A DNA stretch of 64,000 nucleotides from an uncultured Neomegalonema sp. (lineage in GTDB: Bacteria; Pseudomonadota; Alphaproteobacteria; Rhodobacterales; Rhodobacteraceae): positions 1 through 64,000 of the forward strand of contig CALKIZ010000038.1 of assembly GCA_937995735.1 (NCBI GenBank), read 5' to 3'. The position numbers and the translations under genes were made by a program. Shown in pieces: positions 54,647 through 62,493 of the stretch (position 1 is the stretch's first letter; every line of letters begins with the position of its first letter). The notes beneath the pieces are model-generated. The model was not told the origin of the DNA, did not search any database, and was given only the letters and a program-made list of their open reading frames with translations.

Positions 54647-55054
54647 TTAAGCGGCGTCGGCAAACGCCTCTTTTGTAAGCGATTTCGTCAACTCAAAAAG
54701 GCGGCGACGTTGCTCTTCGGGCCAGCGGTAGTAGCAATTGAGCAGCTCAATGGCTTCCTTGCCCTGAAACAACTCTGCAGAAACCACATTTTCGTCCGTT
54801 GCCGGTTCAATTGACGTCACTGTCGTGTCGCCGTTTTCTTCGATTGCCTCGAAGAAGAAAGAAACCGGGACGCTTAATGCCTGTGCAATTTCAAACAATC
54901 TGCTGGCTGAAACGCGGTTTGATCCGGTCTCGTATTTCTGAATTTGTTGGAATTTAATTCCGACTGCATCTGCCAGTTGCTTCTGAGTCATATCCGTCAT
55001 CCAACGACGACGACGAATTTTTTGACCGACATGAACGTCTACATAATGCGCCAT
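54647..55054 (-). CDS. XRE-family helix-turn-helix regulator
   Basis: 135 residues. Residues ~10-70 hold a Cro/C1 HTH: RRRRWMTDMTQKQLADAVGI then KFQQIQKYETGSNRVSASRL. A C-terminal acidic region (LNCYYRWPEEQRRRLFELTK) is typical of a group of alphaproteobacterial XRE regulators involved in growth or cell-cycle control; the target is unknown. Upstream, the divergent gap to the DUF3592 gene may contain its own operator. Confidence 0.92.
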   Translation of the reverse strand: MAHYVDVHVGQKIRRRRWMTDMTQKQLADAVGIKFQQIQKYETGSNRVSASRLFEIAQALSVPVSFFFEAIEENGDTTVTSIEPATDENVVSAELFQGKEAIELLNCYYRWPEEQRRRLFELTKSLTKEAFADAA

Positions 55055-55383
55055 GGTCAGTAACCCTTCCTAATAACTAAAAGCGCCTCCACTGAACGCT
55101 TACGTTAAGGTTAGCAACGGGAATGCCATTTAGGATTTCGGTTTTGGCGCATTCTCCCTAGAGACGAAAATCCGTTAATAATCCGTAATATACAGGCAGT
55201 ATCTGTAATTTTTGAAACGCCTAGGTTCATTTTCATAAACCCGATACACGCGAATTGCCTCGCAAATTGCGACAAGTTTTGAGATTTTCAGGGCGAGTTT
55301 CTGCCGAAACTGCCATCAAAATACGCTGTAAAGGCGGTTTTAACCATGCTCAGCAAGAGTACTGCAACGAATAGGAGTATCGT
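55055..55383. other. intergenic region between divergent XRE and DUF3592 genes
   Basis: No gene is seen. It contains TTAAGGTTAG near 55106 and a tandem AATCCGT repeat around 55170-55188 that could be regulatory. AGGAG just before 55384 is the ribosome binding site of the DUF3592 gene. Confidence 0.5.
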
Positions 55384-55872
55384 ATGCGTAAGAGTTACCC
55401 GATTGCTGTGGTTTTGATGATCCTGGCTCTCGTGCCCGCTTGGGTCGGATTCGCGGCTTTCATCGAGGCGCGGGGGTTTGAAGCCCGGGCCGTTGAAGCG
55501 ACTGGAACGATCACGCGCTATCAGGGGTATCCGGGCCTTAAAGGTCGCATTACGGGCAGGTCTTTCGTTCCTATGGTTCTGTTTGAGCTTGAGGAGGGTG
55601 TTTGGGCGGAGGTTGCCGCGAACCTGGCGTCAAAGAATGATGCCGCGAAAATCGGGTCTGAAGTCCCGGTGCTTTATGATCCTGCCGGTGCAGATCATGT
55701 GCGGTTTGCCGGCTTTTACAGCCTCTACGGAGCCGCCGCTTATTTTGCTGTCCCTGCTGTCCTGTTGTTTCTGTTCGGGTTTTATCTGCTGCCGATGGGT
55801 GCGCGTGCGCCGCGAGACAGCAGAGGACGCATGACAGGCCGGCCACCGCATTCCACCCAGCGCGAGGCGTAA
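55384..55872 (+). CDS. DUF3592 membrane protein
   Basis: 162 residues. One TM segment at the N terminus (IAVVLMILALVPAWVGFAAF) and one near residues 120-142 (AAYFAVPAVLLFLFGFYLL) flank an extracytoplasmic beta-rich domain with VEATGTITRYQGYPG and SEVPVLYDPAGADHVRFAGF, the usual DUF3592 pattern. Function is unknown for the family. A short basic tail follows the second TM. AGGAG precedes the ATG. Confidence 0.85.
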   Translation: MRKSYPIAVVLMILALVPAWVGFAAFIEARGFEARAVEATGTITRYQGYPGLKGRITGRSFVPMVLFELEEGVWAEVAANLASKNDAAKIGSEVPVLYDPAGADHVRFAGFYSLYGAAAYFAVPAVLLFLFGFYLLPMGARAPRDSRGRMTGRPPHSTQREA

Positions 55873-55875
55873 GCG

Positions 55876-56463
55876 TCAACCGTCAGGAAGGCCCGCATAG
55901 GCGTAGTTCTCGGTCGAGATGTCACCGTGCCATACGTAAATCGACATGAAGGCGCTCTCGCCGGTTTTGTTTGCGTGCGGCATCATGGAGGGATGGTGCG
56001 AGCGTTCATTCGCGCGGTGAAGCGTGTAGGGCGCATCATCCCGCTTCCAATACACTTCACCTGCCAGCATGACGTAAATCTCTTCGGCGGGGTGCGTTCG
56101 GATGCCGTATTCAGAATGGGGATGCATCCCATAAAGACCGAGGCGCACCGTCTCAGATTTCACAAGTCCCCCCGGCCCAAGAAGCTCTACATGGACCTTC
56201 GACAGACTGTGATCGGCATAAAGCGGATCGTCAGAAGTGCGCGGCGGCGACCAGTCGAAGGGTGTTTGCGCGATTAATGTGCAGACCGGATGGGCATCGG
56301 ATTGTTGCATGATGTCGAGAAAAATCTGCGGCAAAGGGGTTCCGGTGCCGGGTGTCACCGCGTCGGGCGCAGCGGCGAGTAGGGCTTCGCGCGCATGGGC
56401 TTCAATAGCGGCTTCGCCCGTAAAGACGGCGGCGAGGTCTGTGAAAAGGGTGCTGAGAGCCAT
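55876..56463 (-). CDS. DMSP-lyase-family cupin protein (DddQ/W-like), metal site altered
   Basis: 195 residues from the ATG chosen (AGGTG ~6 nt ahead; a GTG 9 nt upstream is rejected). The C-terminal cupin has SEYGIRTHPAEEIYVMLAGE and SHHPSMMPHANKTG, as in the dimethylsulfoniopropionate lyase family PF16867. Aligning by eye to DddQ/DddW, the Tyr base is Tyr119, ligands His124, Glu128 and His163 and Tyr130 are kept, but the first His of the HxH pair is Arg122. Known enzymes split DMSP into DMS and acrylate; the Arg may change metal binding or substrate. The gene is alone; no ddd partners are near. Confidence 0.75.
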   Translation of the reverse strand: MALSTLFTDLAAVFTGEAAIEAHAREALLAAAPDAVTPGTGTPLPQIFLDIMQQSDAHPVCTLIAQTPFDWSPPRTSDDPLYADHSLSKVHVELLGPGGLVKSETVRLGLYGMHPHSEYGIRTHPAEEIYVMLAGEVYWKRDDAPYTLHRANERSHHPSMMPHANKTGESAFMSIYVWHGDISTENYAYAGLPDG

Positions 56464-56598
56464 GAGATGCACCTGTTGCGATTGGGTTGATTGATGTCAG
56501 CCAATACGCAGAGGGCGGAAAGATCAATCTTTGTTTGGTGGCGACATAAGAGAAATAAGGGCTGTGCCGCGCGGCGGCAAGAGAGCGCGCGGCGGGGT

Positions 56599-56685
56599 GT
56601 TATTTCCGTGCCGGGCGAAGCTGGACCTCGTGCTGTTAGGTTTGTGCTTTAAATTTCGAGGCCCCGGTTCTTGCGACCGGGGCGG
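56599..56685. repeat. intergenic repeat element A, copy 1
   Basis: This shares most of its length with 58302-58393, including the block AAATTTCGAGGCCCCGGTTC and the palindrome around GCCCCGGT...ACCGGGGC. The region 56464-56961 holds no credible gene; elements A, B and C fill most of it. Confidence 0.85.
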
Positions 56686-56693
56686 TGGTGTTT

Positions 56694-56792
56694 TTTGGTG
56701 TCATGCCCGCGTAGGCGGGCATCTGTTTTTCCCGCTTGATGGAGGGTTGGATTTGGGGGTGTGAGGTCTCCGCTTTCGCGGTGATGACGGGG
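56694..56792. repeat. intergenic repeat element B, copy 1
   Basis: It starts with a palindrome ATGCCCGC-GTAG-GCGGGCAT, continues with CTGTTTTTCCCGCTTGAT and ends with a unit based on CCGCTTTCGCGG. It is nearly identical to 58182-58279. Such palindromes resemble REP-type extragenic repeats. Confidence 0.85.
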
Positions 56793-56802
56793 ATGCAGTG
56801 TG

Positions 56803-56840
56803 TACTCCCCACCCCGGCCTTTAGAGCCGGGGTCCAGATG
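56803..56840. repeat. palindromic repeat element C
   Basis: ACCCCGGC and GCCGGGGT flank 7 nt, a palindrome of the common CCGG-type intergenic repeats. Only one copy was seen in the window. Confidence 0.6.
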
Positions 56841-56961
56841 ATTTGTGGTATTGCGTAGCAAACGCAGGAAGCGCCAAACCTCAGAAATCGCAATTTAAAT
56901 CATTACACGACACTTAATGGGGTGCGTGATGTTTAACCTGCTGTGTGCGTTGATGGTGGGG

Positions 56962-57942
56962 TTAGGACTTACTGGCATCGCTACCAAGATGGACGTACTC
57001 GGAAACTGTCTTGTTGGAAACACAGTCAGCTTGGATTCCGTTGGTAGTAAATCTTTCAAAAACCCAAAATTTTTCTCCAAAGACATCTTCGAAAGTAATT
57101 GTGATGTCTATCTGAGCCATGACGATCAGGCTGGAAATGATCGGCTCCTCTGCGCAGGATCGGAAGCAATCTGGAACCGAGCGTTTGACATTCAACGGTC
57201 CGTTGTTAATCGCGCCCAGTCGGAACTGTTTGATGTCTGTTCCATCACTCACACTAATCGGGGTGGGGTCGATTGGTTCTACAATTTTTCCAGAGCTGAA
57301 CTGTATGTTCCGCGCATACATGAACTTCAAGTTGGCATTTGTGAGAACGTTTTTTGCAGGCGAAAGACCTGTATTCTGAATGTCAAAGTGCAGCGCTATG
57401 GATCTAGGCGCGTCAACGATTTCTTTAGGTTTAATTCCGGTTATCAATTTAATATTTTCAATTGAAAGATATGCCCTAGTCTGGGCACCGCCCATCAGTC
57501 TAGTTTGCTCGATGGTTCTTCGGGTGTAAACGAGTGTTCTCCACAGGAAGATTACACCGATGAGAGTCAAGATCGCAGAGGTCCACGAACCGTAGCTGCT
57601 GGATTCAGCGGCGGAAGCAGCTCGATATTGAGCGGCAAGATCACAGTAGTCGGGATAATCCGCCTTCTTATAGGACTTGCGATAGTGTTCGGCGGCTTCA
57701 AGCTCGCGTTTCGCGGCGATAATATCGCGGTCGAAGGGGACGTATCCGGCGGCGGAGCTCTTGTTGCACTGGGTTTGATAATAGCGGGCTTGGGCGCTCT
57801 TGTCGGTGTAGGGGTATTCTGAACGGATCGCCCAAAACAACGCCATCAAACCGACTAATCCTGTAAGCATAGAGTAGACGTAGATATCAGGCTTACAGTC
57901 GGCTAAATCCTTAATTCTTTTACCCCTATTGCTTTCAGACAT
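56962..57942 (-). CDS. hypothetical two-TM membrane protein
   Basis: 326 residues. TM1 is at ~residues 22-40 (YSMLTGLVGLMALFWAI), an ~80-residue charged periplasmic or cytoplasmic segment follows, TM2 at ~119-137 (SAILTLIGVIFLWRTLVYT), then RRTIEQTRLMGGAQTRAYLS and a beta-rich C-terminal domain of about 170 residues (SIALHFDIQNTGLSPAKN). Similar layouts occur in scattered proteins of unknown function in genomic islands. Its ATG overlaps the stop of a broken DUF6471 frame (TAATG). Repeats flank it on both sides, and its lower GC than its neighbours suggests acquired DNA. Confidence 0.75.
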   Translation of the reverse strand: MSESNRGKRIKDLADCKPDIYVYSMLTGLVGLMALFWAIRSEYPYTDKSAQARYYQTQCNKSSAAGYVPFDRDIIAAKRELEAAEHYRKSYKKADYPDYCDLAAQYRAASAAESSSYGSWTSAILTLIGVIFLWRTLVYTRRTIEQTRLMGGAQTRAYLSIENIKLITGIKPKEIVDAPRSIALHFDIQNTGLSPAKNVLTNANLKFMYARNIQFSSGKIVEPIDPTPISVSDGTDIKQFRLGAINNGPLNVKRSVPDCFRSCAEEPIISSLIVMAQIDITITFEDVFGEKFWVFERFTTNGIQADCVSNKTVSEYVHLGSDASKS

Positions 57943-58126
57943 TATACCAAGAACACCGCGCTAAACTTGCCGCGTGCAAGCTGGTTTGCAATGTTCGCCT
58001 CTTTCTCGCTGATTCCGTTCTCTGCGAGCCTTTCAACCATTTATGCGTATGTCACGCCGTTTCGCTCCAACTCAGCTTTCAAGCTGTTCGCGATGCGGGA
58101 TTTCCACTTTGGTGATGCGTTTCTGT
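57942..58126 (-). pseudogene. broken DUF6471 gene
   Basis: The minus-strand frame reads SPKWKSRIANSLKAELERN then GVTYA, a TAA stop, then MVERLAENGISEKEANIANQ with LARGKFSAVFLV and a final stop. This follows DUF6471, where a Gln is usual at the stop position (CAA to TAA would explain it) and the domain should run on to about LQCLEAIG. It is therefore doubly broken, by an internal stop and by loss of its C-terminal end. The final TAA overlaps the next ATG. Confidence 0.7.
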
Positions 58127-58130
58127 TGGG

Positions 58131-58164
58131 GTGGGAGGTCCCCGCTTTCGCGGGGATGACGGGG
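58131..58164. repeat. partial element B (tail unit only)
   Basis: GAGGTCCCCGCTTTCGCGGG and the following GATGAC are shared with the tails of both full B elements (near 56763-56792 and 58249-58279). It abuts the broken DUF6471 gene. Confidence 0.8.
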
Positions 58165-58181
58165 GGAAGGTGGGGTGAGTG

Positions 58182-58279
58182 TTTGGTGTCATGCCCGCGA
58201 CGGCGGGCATCTGTTTTTCCCGCTTGATAGCGGTTTGGATTTGAGGTGTGAGGTCCCCGCTTTCGCGGGGATGACAGGG
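58182..58279. repeat. intergenic repeat element B, copy 2
   Basis: Nearly identical to 56694-56792 in the same orientation, with the leading palindrome ATGCCCGC-GACG-GCGGGCAT. Here B precedes A, the reverse of the first locus. Confidence 0.85.
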
Positions 58280-58301
58280 AGTGGGTGGTGGGATGTTTGG
58301 G

Positions 58302-58393
58302 GTTATTTCCGTCCCGGGCGTAAGACCCGGGACCCCGCGCAGTTAGGTTTGCACTTCAAATTTCGAGGCCCCGGTTCTTGCGACCGGGGCGGG
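58302..58393. repeat. intergenic repeat element A, copy 2
   Basis: Matches 56599-56685. This copy has a better palindrome, GTCCCGGGCGTAAGACCCGG, and ends with the shared GGTTCTTGCGACCGGGGC. Together the repeats fill 58131-58393; no gene is seen there. Confidence 0.85.
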
Positions 58394-58437
58394 GATGCTT
58401 AATGTAAACGGCGGACGCTTTTGCTTTGCAAAAGCGT

Positions 58438-59124
58438 TTAGGTTGCCAGTCTATATCCGCCTTGCTCTGTCACCAGAAGGCGGGCGGAGGCTGGATCGGG
58501 TTCGATCTTTTGGCGCAGGCGGTAGATGTGCGTTTCCAGCGTGTGCGTGGTGACGCCTGCGTTATAGCCCCAGACCTCGTGCAAGAGGACATCGCGGCCC
58601 ACGACGGTTCCCCCAGCGCGGTAGAGGAATTTGAGGATGTTGCATTCTTTTTCGGTGAGGCGGATTTTCTTGGCCGCTTCATCGGTCAACAGCTTCATCG
58701 AAGGCTGGAAGGTGTACGGCCCAATCGAGAAGACTGCATCTTCGGATTGCTCATGCTGGCGAAGCTGTGCGCGGATGCGGGCCAAAAGGACGGCAAACTT
58801 GAACGGCTTGGTGATGTAGTCGTTCGCACCCGAATCCAGCCCGAGGATGGTGTCCGCGTCGGAATCTTGCCCTGTGAGCATCAAAATCGGCGTCTTGATG
58901 CCTTGTTTACGCATCAGGCGGCAAACCTCGCGCCCGTCCATATCCGGCATCGCAACATCGAGGATAATCAGATCGTGATGCGCGCCTTTGGCTTTTTCCA
59001 TGCCTTCGGCGCCATTTGCGCCCTCGAAAACGTCGAACTCTTCGGTTAAGACCAACTGATCGGCGAGGGCTTCGCGCAGATCATCGTCGTCATCGATGAG
59101 GAGAATTTTCTTGAGCGTTGACAT
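58438..59124 (-). CDS. OmpR/PhoB-family response regulator
   Basis: 228 residues from the ATG at MSTLKKILLIDDD. The receiver has phospho-acceptor Asp56 (LIILDVAMPDMDG), LMLTGQDSDADTILGLDSGA, and Lys in YITKPFKFAVLLARI. The DNA-binding domain contains IRLTEKECNILKFLYRAGGT and THTLETHIYRLRQKIEPDPA. No histidine kinase is adjacent, so it is an orphan here. In alphaproteobacteria such a regulator is often found beside ribA and the L,D-transpeptidase gene, as in this window. Its target is not known. Confidence 0.93.
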   Translation of the reverse strand: MSTLKKILLIDDDDDLREALADQLVLTEEFDVFEGANGAEGMEKAKGAHHDLIILDVAMPDMDGREVCRLMRKQGIKTPILMLTGQDSDADTILGLDSGANDYITKPFKFAVLLARIRAQLRQHEQSEDAVFSIGPYTFQPSMKLLTDEAAKKIRLTEKECNILKFLYRAGGTVVGRDVLLHEVWGYNAGVTTHTLETHIYRLRQKIEPDPASARLLVTEQGGYRLAT

Positions 59125-59261
59125 CGTTTTGATTCCTCGTGGGCTTGATCCCCTGTAGAATTTGTTGGGCAGGGCCATTCTGCAAGTCTATGTCACCTGT
59201 TTCACGCAACTGTCAGTCAATGAGCGGATATGTTTCATAAGTTAACCCTGTTAGCCTCGTT

Positions 59262-60338
59262 ATGAGTGCTTTTGTTGCGACTCCCACAGACCATTTAGAG
59301 CGTGCGGTCGGCGAATTGCGGCGCGGTTCTGTGATGAATGTTGATGGTATGCTGATCGCGAGCGCCGAGGCGATTTCGCCCGAACGCTTTGCCGCGATGC
59401 AGGCGGTTGGTCCGGTCACGCTGGTTCTTACCGACCGCCGCGCTGCCGTGCTGAAGCTGCGCGCCTATGACGGAGAGGTGGCGCGGGTCGCTCTGGATGC
59501 CGATGCAGGGTTGTCCCTTGTACAAGCATTGGCCGACCCTTCGCAGGACATGTCGAACCCGATGAAGGGACCGTTTGTCACCCGGCGCGCGGAAGAGGGC
59601 GCAGAGGGCGAAGCGGGGCTGGCGACAACAGCGGTTAGGTTGTGTAAACGCGCCGGATTGCTGCCGGCGGCGGTGATTTGCGAGGGTTTTGCAACGGATC
59701 TTCAGAGTTTTGAAAAGGCAATTCTGGATATTGCCATGGATTCTCAGGCGTTTTCTCTGGCCCGATTTGCTCATGCGCGTGTGCCTTTATCGCTCGCTCC
59801 GGATGCACAGCTTTACGGATTTCGTCCCTCCGATGGCGGGCCGGATCATTTTGCCGTTGTCGTCGGAGACCCCTCGCGCGCAGAACCCGTGCTGGTTCGC
59901 GCTCATTCCGAGTGCTTTACCGGGGATTTGCTGGGCTCTTTGAAGTGCGATTGCGGGCCGCAACTGCGTACCGCGCTGGCCCAGATTTCGGCGAACGGGT
60001 CCGGGGTATTGCTGTACCTCGCTCAGGAAGGTCGAGGCATTGGCATGGCCAATAAACTGCGCGCATACTCCTTGCAGGACGAGGGTTTTGACACCGTAGA
60101 CGCCAATCACCGCCTGGGTTTTGAAGACGATGAACGCGATTTTCGGGTTGCGGCTTTGATGCTGCAATCGCTCGGATTTTCGGCGGTTCGGGTCATGACA
60201 AATAACCCGCGAAAGTTGGCCGCTTTTGAGCGTCACGGTTTCGAAGTCGCCGGGCGGGAGCCTATCGCAGTTGGCCAAACAGTCCAGAACGCAGCCTACC
60301 TCGCGACCAAAGCACGGCGGAGCGGGCACTTGCTGTGA
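59262..60338 (+). CDS. ribA: GTP cyclohydrolase II
   Basis: 358 residues. The C-terminal half is RibA: VLVRAHSECFTGDLLGSLKC then DCGPQL holds the zinc cysteines, YLAQEGRGIGMANKLRAYSL the catalytic region, and MTNNPRKLAAFERHGFEV the GTP-binding end. It starts riboflavin synthesis from GTP. The N-terminal ~170 residues resemble a worn DHBP synthase (RibB) domain without its acidic active-site motif, so it should not be counted as bifunctional RibBA. Overlap with the L,D-transpeptidase gene is 4 nt. Confidence 0.93.
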   Translation: MSAFVATPTDHLERAVGELRRGSVMNVDGMLIASAEAISPERFAAMQAVGPVTLVLTDRRAAVLKLRAYDGEVARVALDADAGLSLVQALADPSQDMSNPMKGPFVTRRAEEGAEGEAGLATTAVRLCKRAGLLPAAVICEGFATDLQSFEKAILDIAMDSQAFSLARFAHARVPLSLAPDAQLYGFRPSDGGPDHFAVVVGDPSRAEPVLVRAHSECFTGDLLGSLKCDCGPQLRTALAQISANGSGVLLYLAQEGRGIGMANKLRAYSLQDEGFDTVDANHRLGFEDDERDFRVAALMLQSLGFSAVRVMTNNPRKLAAFERHGFEVAGREPIAVGQTVQNAAYLATKARRSGHLL

Positions 60339-60859
60339 CACGGGAAGCGCGCGCTGGTTTTTTGGATTTAGTCGTTGACCGGAGAGGGGTTGCTCGTTTT
60401 CGCGGGCGGCTCATTCCCTGCGCTATTGGTAAAGGCGGCATTACAGGCGAAAAACGTGAAGGCGACGGCGGGACTCCCGTCGGTGTTTGGCACATGGAGA
60501 GCGGGTATTATCGGGCAGATAGAATGGTGCGCCCGAGAACTGACGTTCCCCTAATTCCTATAAGTGCCCGTGACGGTTGGTGTGACGACATAGCGGAAAC
60601 CGCTTATAATCAGCTGATACGAATACCCGCTTCCTGTTCGCATGAACGGATGCGGCGCGGTGACGGGCTGTATGATATTGTGATCGTTCTGGACCACAAT
60701 CGTCATCCGTCTGAACCCGGAAAAGGCAGTGCAATCTTCGTCCATTGCTGGCGCGCTCCGCGTTATCCGACAGCGGGTTGTCTCGCTTTTACACCGAAAG
60801 ATTTGCTTTGGATATTGGCACGCTGGGAGATGTCACGGAGTAAGGTTGTCATCCAATAG
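60335..60859 (+). CDS. L,D-transpeptidase family (YkuD-like) protein
   Basis: 174 residues with the YkuD core: GVARFRGRLIPCAIGKGGIT, EKREGDGGTPVGVWHM, and the active site IFVHCWRAPRYPTAGCLAF with His and the catalytic Cys. It has no evident signal peptide from the GTG start, so export is unclear; many members of this alphaproteobacterial subgroup look like this. It may make 3-3 peptidoglycan cross-links or attach proteins. Coupled to ribA by overlap. Confidence 0.9.
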   Translation: MTREARAGFLDLVVDRRGVARFRGRLIPCAIGKGGITGEKREGDGGTPVGVWHMESGYYRADRMVRPRTDVPLIPISARDGWCDDIAETAYNQLIRIPASCSHERMRRGDGLYDIVIVLDHNRHPSEPGKGSAIFVHCWRAPRYPTAGCLAFTPKDLLWILARWEMSRSKVVIQ

Positions 60860-60862
60860 TAA

Positions 60863-61903
60863 TCATCGGCGAGCGCCCGGTGCAGTCATTGCTATGCGCA
60901 TCAAAGTCCGTTCGATGAGGGCGCGTTCCGGCACGGTCGCACCGCTGCGCAAAGTGCCTTCAAGCCGGGCTAATTGAGCGAAAGCCTCTTCTATCGCAGA
61001 TCGGGGCCATGCGCGAAGCTGTGATGCAAAGCTATCGCGTGTTTTCCAGAAGACCGGGGGGCGCAGTTTACCCATCGCGGTTTGTGCGTCCATTCCATTA
61101 GCCATTAGTGACTGGGCGCGATGCAATCTTGCAATGTGCATCGTGAGGACCCGGACCAGTCCGGGAAGGCTCGCGGCTTGCGCTTCAAAACGATCGAAAA
61201 GATCCGGTAAGTCCCGAACGCGGCCTTGAGTAATGGCTTGAATACCGGCTTCGAAATCAGCTTCCGCTGCTGGAGGCGCGGCGGCAATCACATCCTCTGC
61301 AGTGATGACATCGCTGTCCGCAACCGCAAGCGCAAGAACTTCTGCAAAGCGCATTGCTTCGCCGTGTTGGACGCCTTGCAAAACATCGCCAAGGGCGCGG
61401 GCTGCATCTCCGTCCAGTGGCGGTGCGTTAAGCGTACGAAGGGCCGACGTGACCTCCCCTTCAAGCGCGGAACCTTCAGCCGGGTAAAATGGCAACGCTA
61501 TTGCGCGGTCTTCATTCTCAATCATCTTCCGGAGTTTGGAGCCACCCGAAAGTGCATCTGCCGTGATGACCAGGACCGCGCGGCCTGCCATTTGATTGAT
61601 CGCGCTCTGAATTGCCGGGGCCAGTGCGTCGGTTGCCCCGGTAAGTACAATTACCCGATCGCCACCCCCAAAGCTGATTGCATTGCATTCATCGCTTAAA
61701 GCGGCAGGATCTTTTTTGATTGTATCCGCTGTCAGACGGGCAAGACGAAAGGGATCATCATTTGCGCCAAGTAATGTTTTGACGAGAGTTTCCCGTTTGT
61801 CGGAAACCCTTGTTGGATCGGGACCGTAAAGAAGAATTGCGCAATGCTGAGGGTTCGGGTTTGAGACGTATCCTGCACTGCGGTTTGCGGAGAGTTTCGC
61901 CAT
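60863..61903 (-). CDS. holA: DNA polymerase III delta subunit
   Basis: 346 residues of the clamp-loader wrench subunit. The N-terminal region AILLYGPDPTRVSDKRETLV and later RVIVLTGATDAL, then LVITADALSGGSKLRKMIEN fit HolA. The C-terminal helical collar has LPGLVRVLTMHIARLHRAQS and the PPVFWKTRDSFASQLRAW block. It opens the beta clamp. It follows lptE and leuS on the same strand, the standard order. Confidence 0.93.
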   Translation of the reverse strand: MAKLSANRSAGYVSNPNPQHCAILLYGPDPTRVSDKRETLVKTLLGANDDPFRLARLTADTIKKDPAALSDECNAISFGGGDRVIVLTGATDALAPAIQSAINQMAGRAVLVITADALSGGSKLRKMIENEDRAIALPFYPAEGSALEGEVTSALRTLNAPPLDGDAARALGDVLQGVQHGEAMRFAEVLALAVADSDVITAEDVIAAAPPAAEADFEAGIQAITQGRVRDLPDLFDRFEAQAASLPGLVRVLTMHIARLHRAQSLMANGMDAQTAMGKLRPPVFWKTRDSFASQLRAWPRSAIEEAFAQLARLEGTLRSGATVPERALIERTLMRIAMTAPGARR

Positions 61904-61980
61904 GATATTGCGCCTCGCTCCTTCCTAAGAGCCATTCGCCGCTCTGGGCGGATAACAAAGAACCTCAAACGAAGGCAGGA

Positions 61981-62493
61981 TCAACCGAGCCACGCAGGAT
62001 CATATGCCGCCGCCAGTCGCCGCGATATTTTATCAGCAACGTCTTCTGCAGCTCGCGCTTGGACTTCGCGCTCGGAAACGAGCGTGGCAAATTGCGATGC
62101 AGTGGCGTTAAAGGCTGCAATACTGCGGGCCTCGTTGCTGAATAAGGGCGTTTTTTCATTGGCCCGACGCAGAACATAATCGACATCGAGGGTCAGGTTG
62201 AAGCGCGTGATCTCATCGTCTTCCTCAATAAGAAGGGCATCACGTGTCACATTGGCTTCAACCGTCAATGTAAGAGGTGCGCTTGACGGAGCTGGACGCA
62301 GATTTTCGATGAGAGCCTCACGCAGCCGAAAACTTAGTTCGCCACGCGCCGCGATGATGCGAACTTTACCCAGCAATCTCCCCGGCCCGCTTGTTGTTCC
62401 ACCGCCGTAAAGCGGACGAAAGCCGCATCCGCCCAACGCAGCGAGCGAAAGCATGAAAGCCCTGCGAGTGATTGAAGATTCAAATGACGACAT
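61981..62493 (-). CDS. lptE: LPS-assembly lipoprotein LptE
   Basis: 170 residues. The lipobox is SLAALGGC with Cys23 as the lipidated residue, followed by GFRPLYGG, a strong LptE sign. The rest is a small alpha/beta domain ([39 protein letters not shown]). LptE plugs the LptD barrel that inserts LPS in the outer membrane, implying this organism makes LPS. Its ATG overlaps the leuS stop by 14 nt. Confidence 0.92.
   Translation of the reverse strand: MSSFESSITRRAFMLSLAALGGCGFRPLYGGGTTSGPGRLLGKVRIIAARGELSFRLREALIENLRPAPSSAPLTLTVEANVTRDALLIEEDDEITRFNLTLDVDYVLRRANEKTPLFSNEARSIAAFNATASQFATLVSEREVQARAAEDVADKISRRLAAAYDPAWLG

Noticed and set aside
56531-56764. Open frames within the repeat region
   Set aside because: They are translations of palindromic repeats A and B, not genes.
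57119-57822. Plus-strand frames opposite the two-TM protein gene
   Set aside because: They are antisense to a frame with coherent TM segments and a proper start.
58426-59049. 207-codon plus-strand frame
   Set aside because: It is the antisense shadow of the response-regulator gene, which has clear domains.
59262-59760. Bifunctional RibBA annotation
   Set aside because: The N-terminal half lacks recognisable DHBP-synthase active-site motifs, so only GTP cyclohydrolase II is supported.
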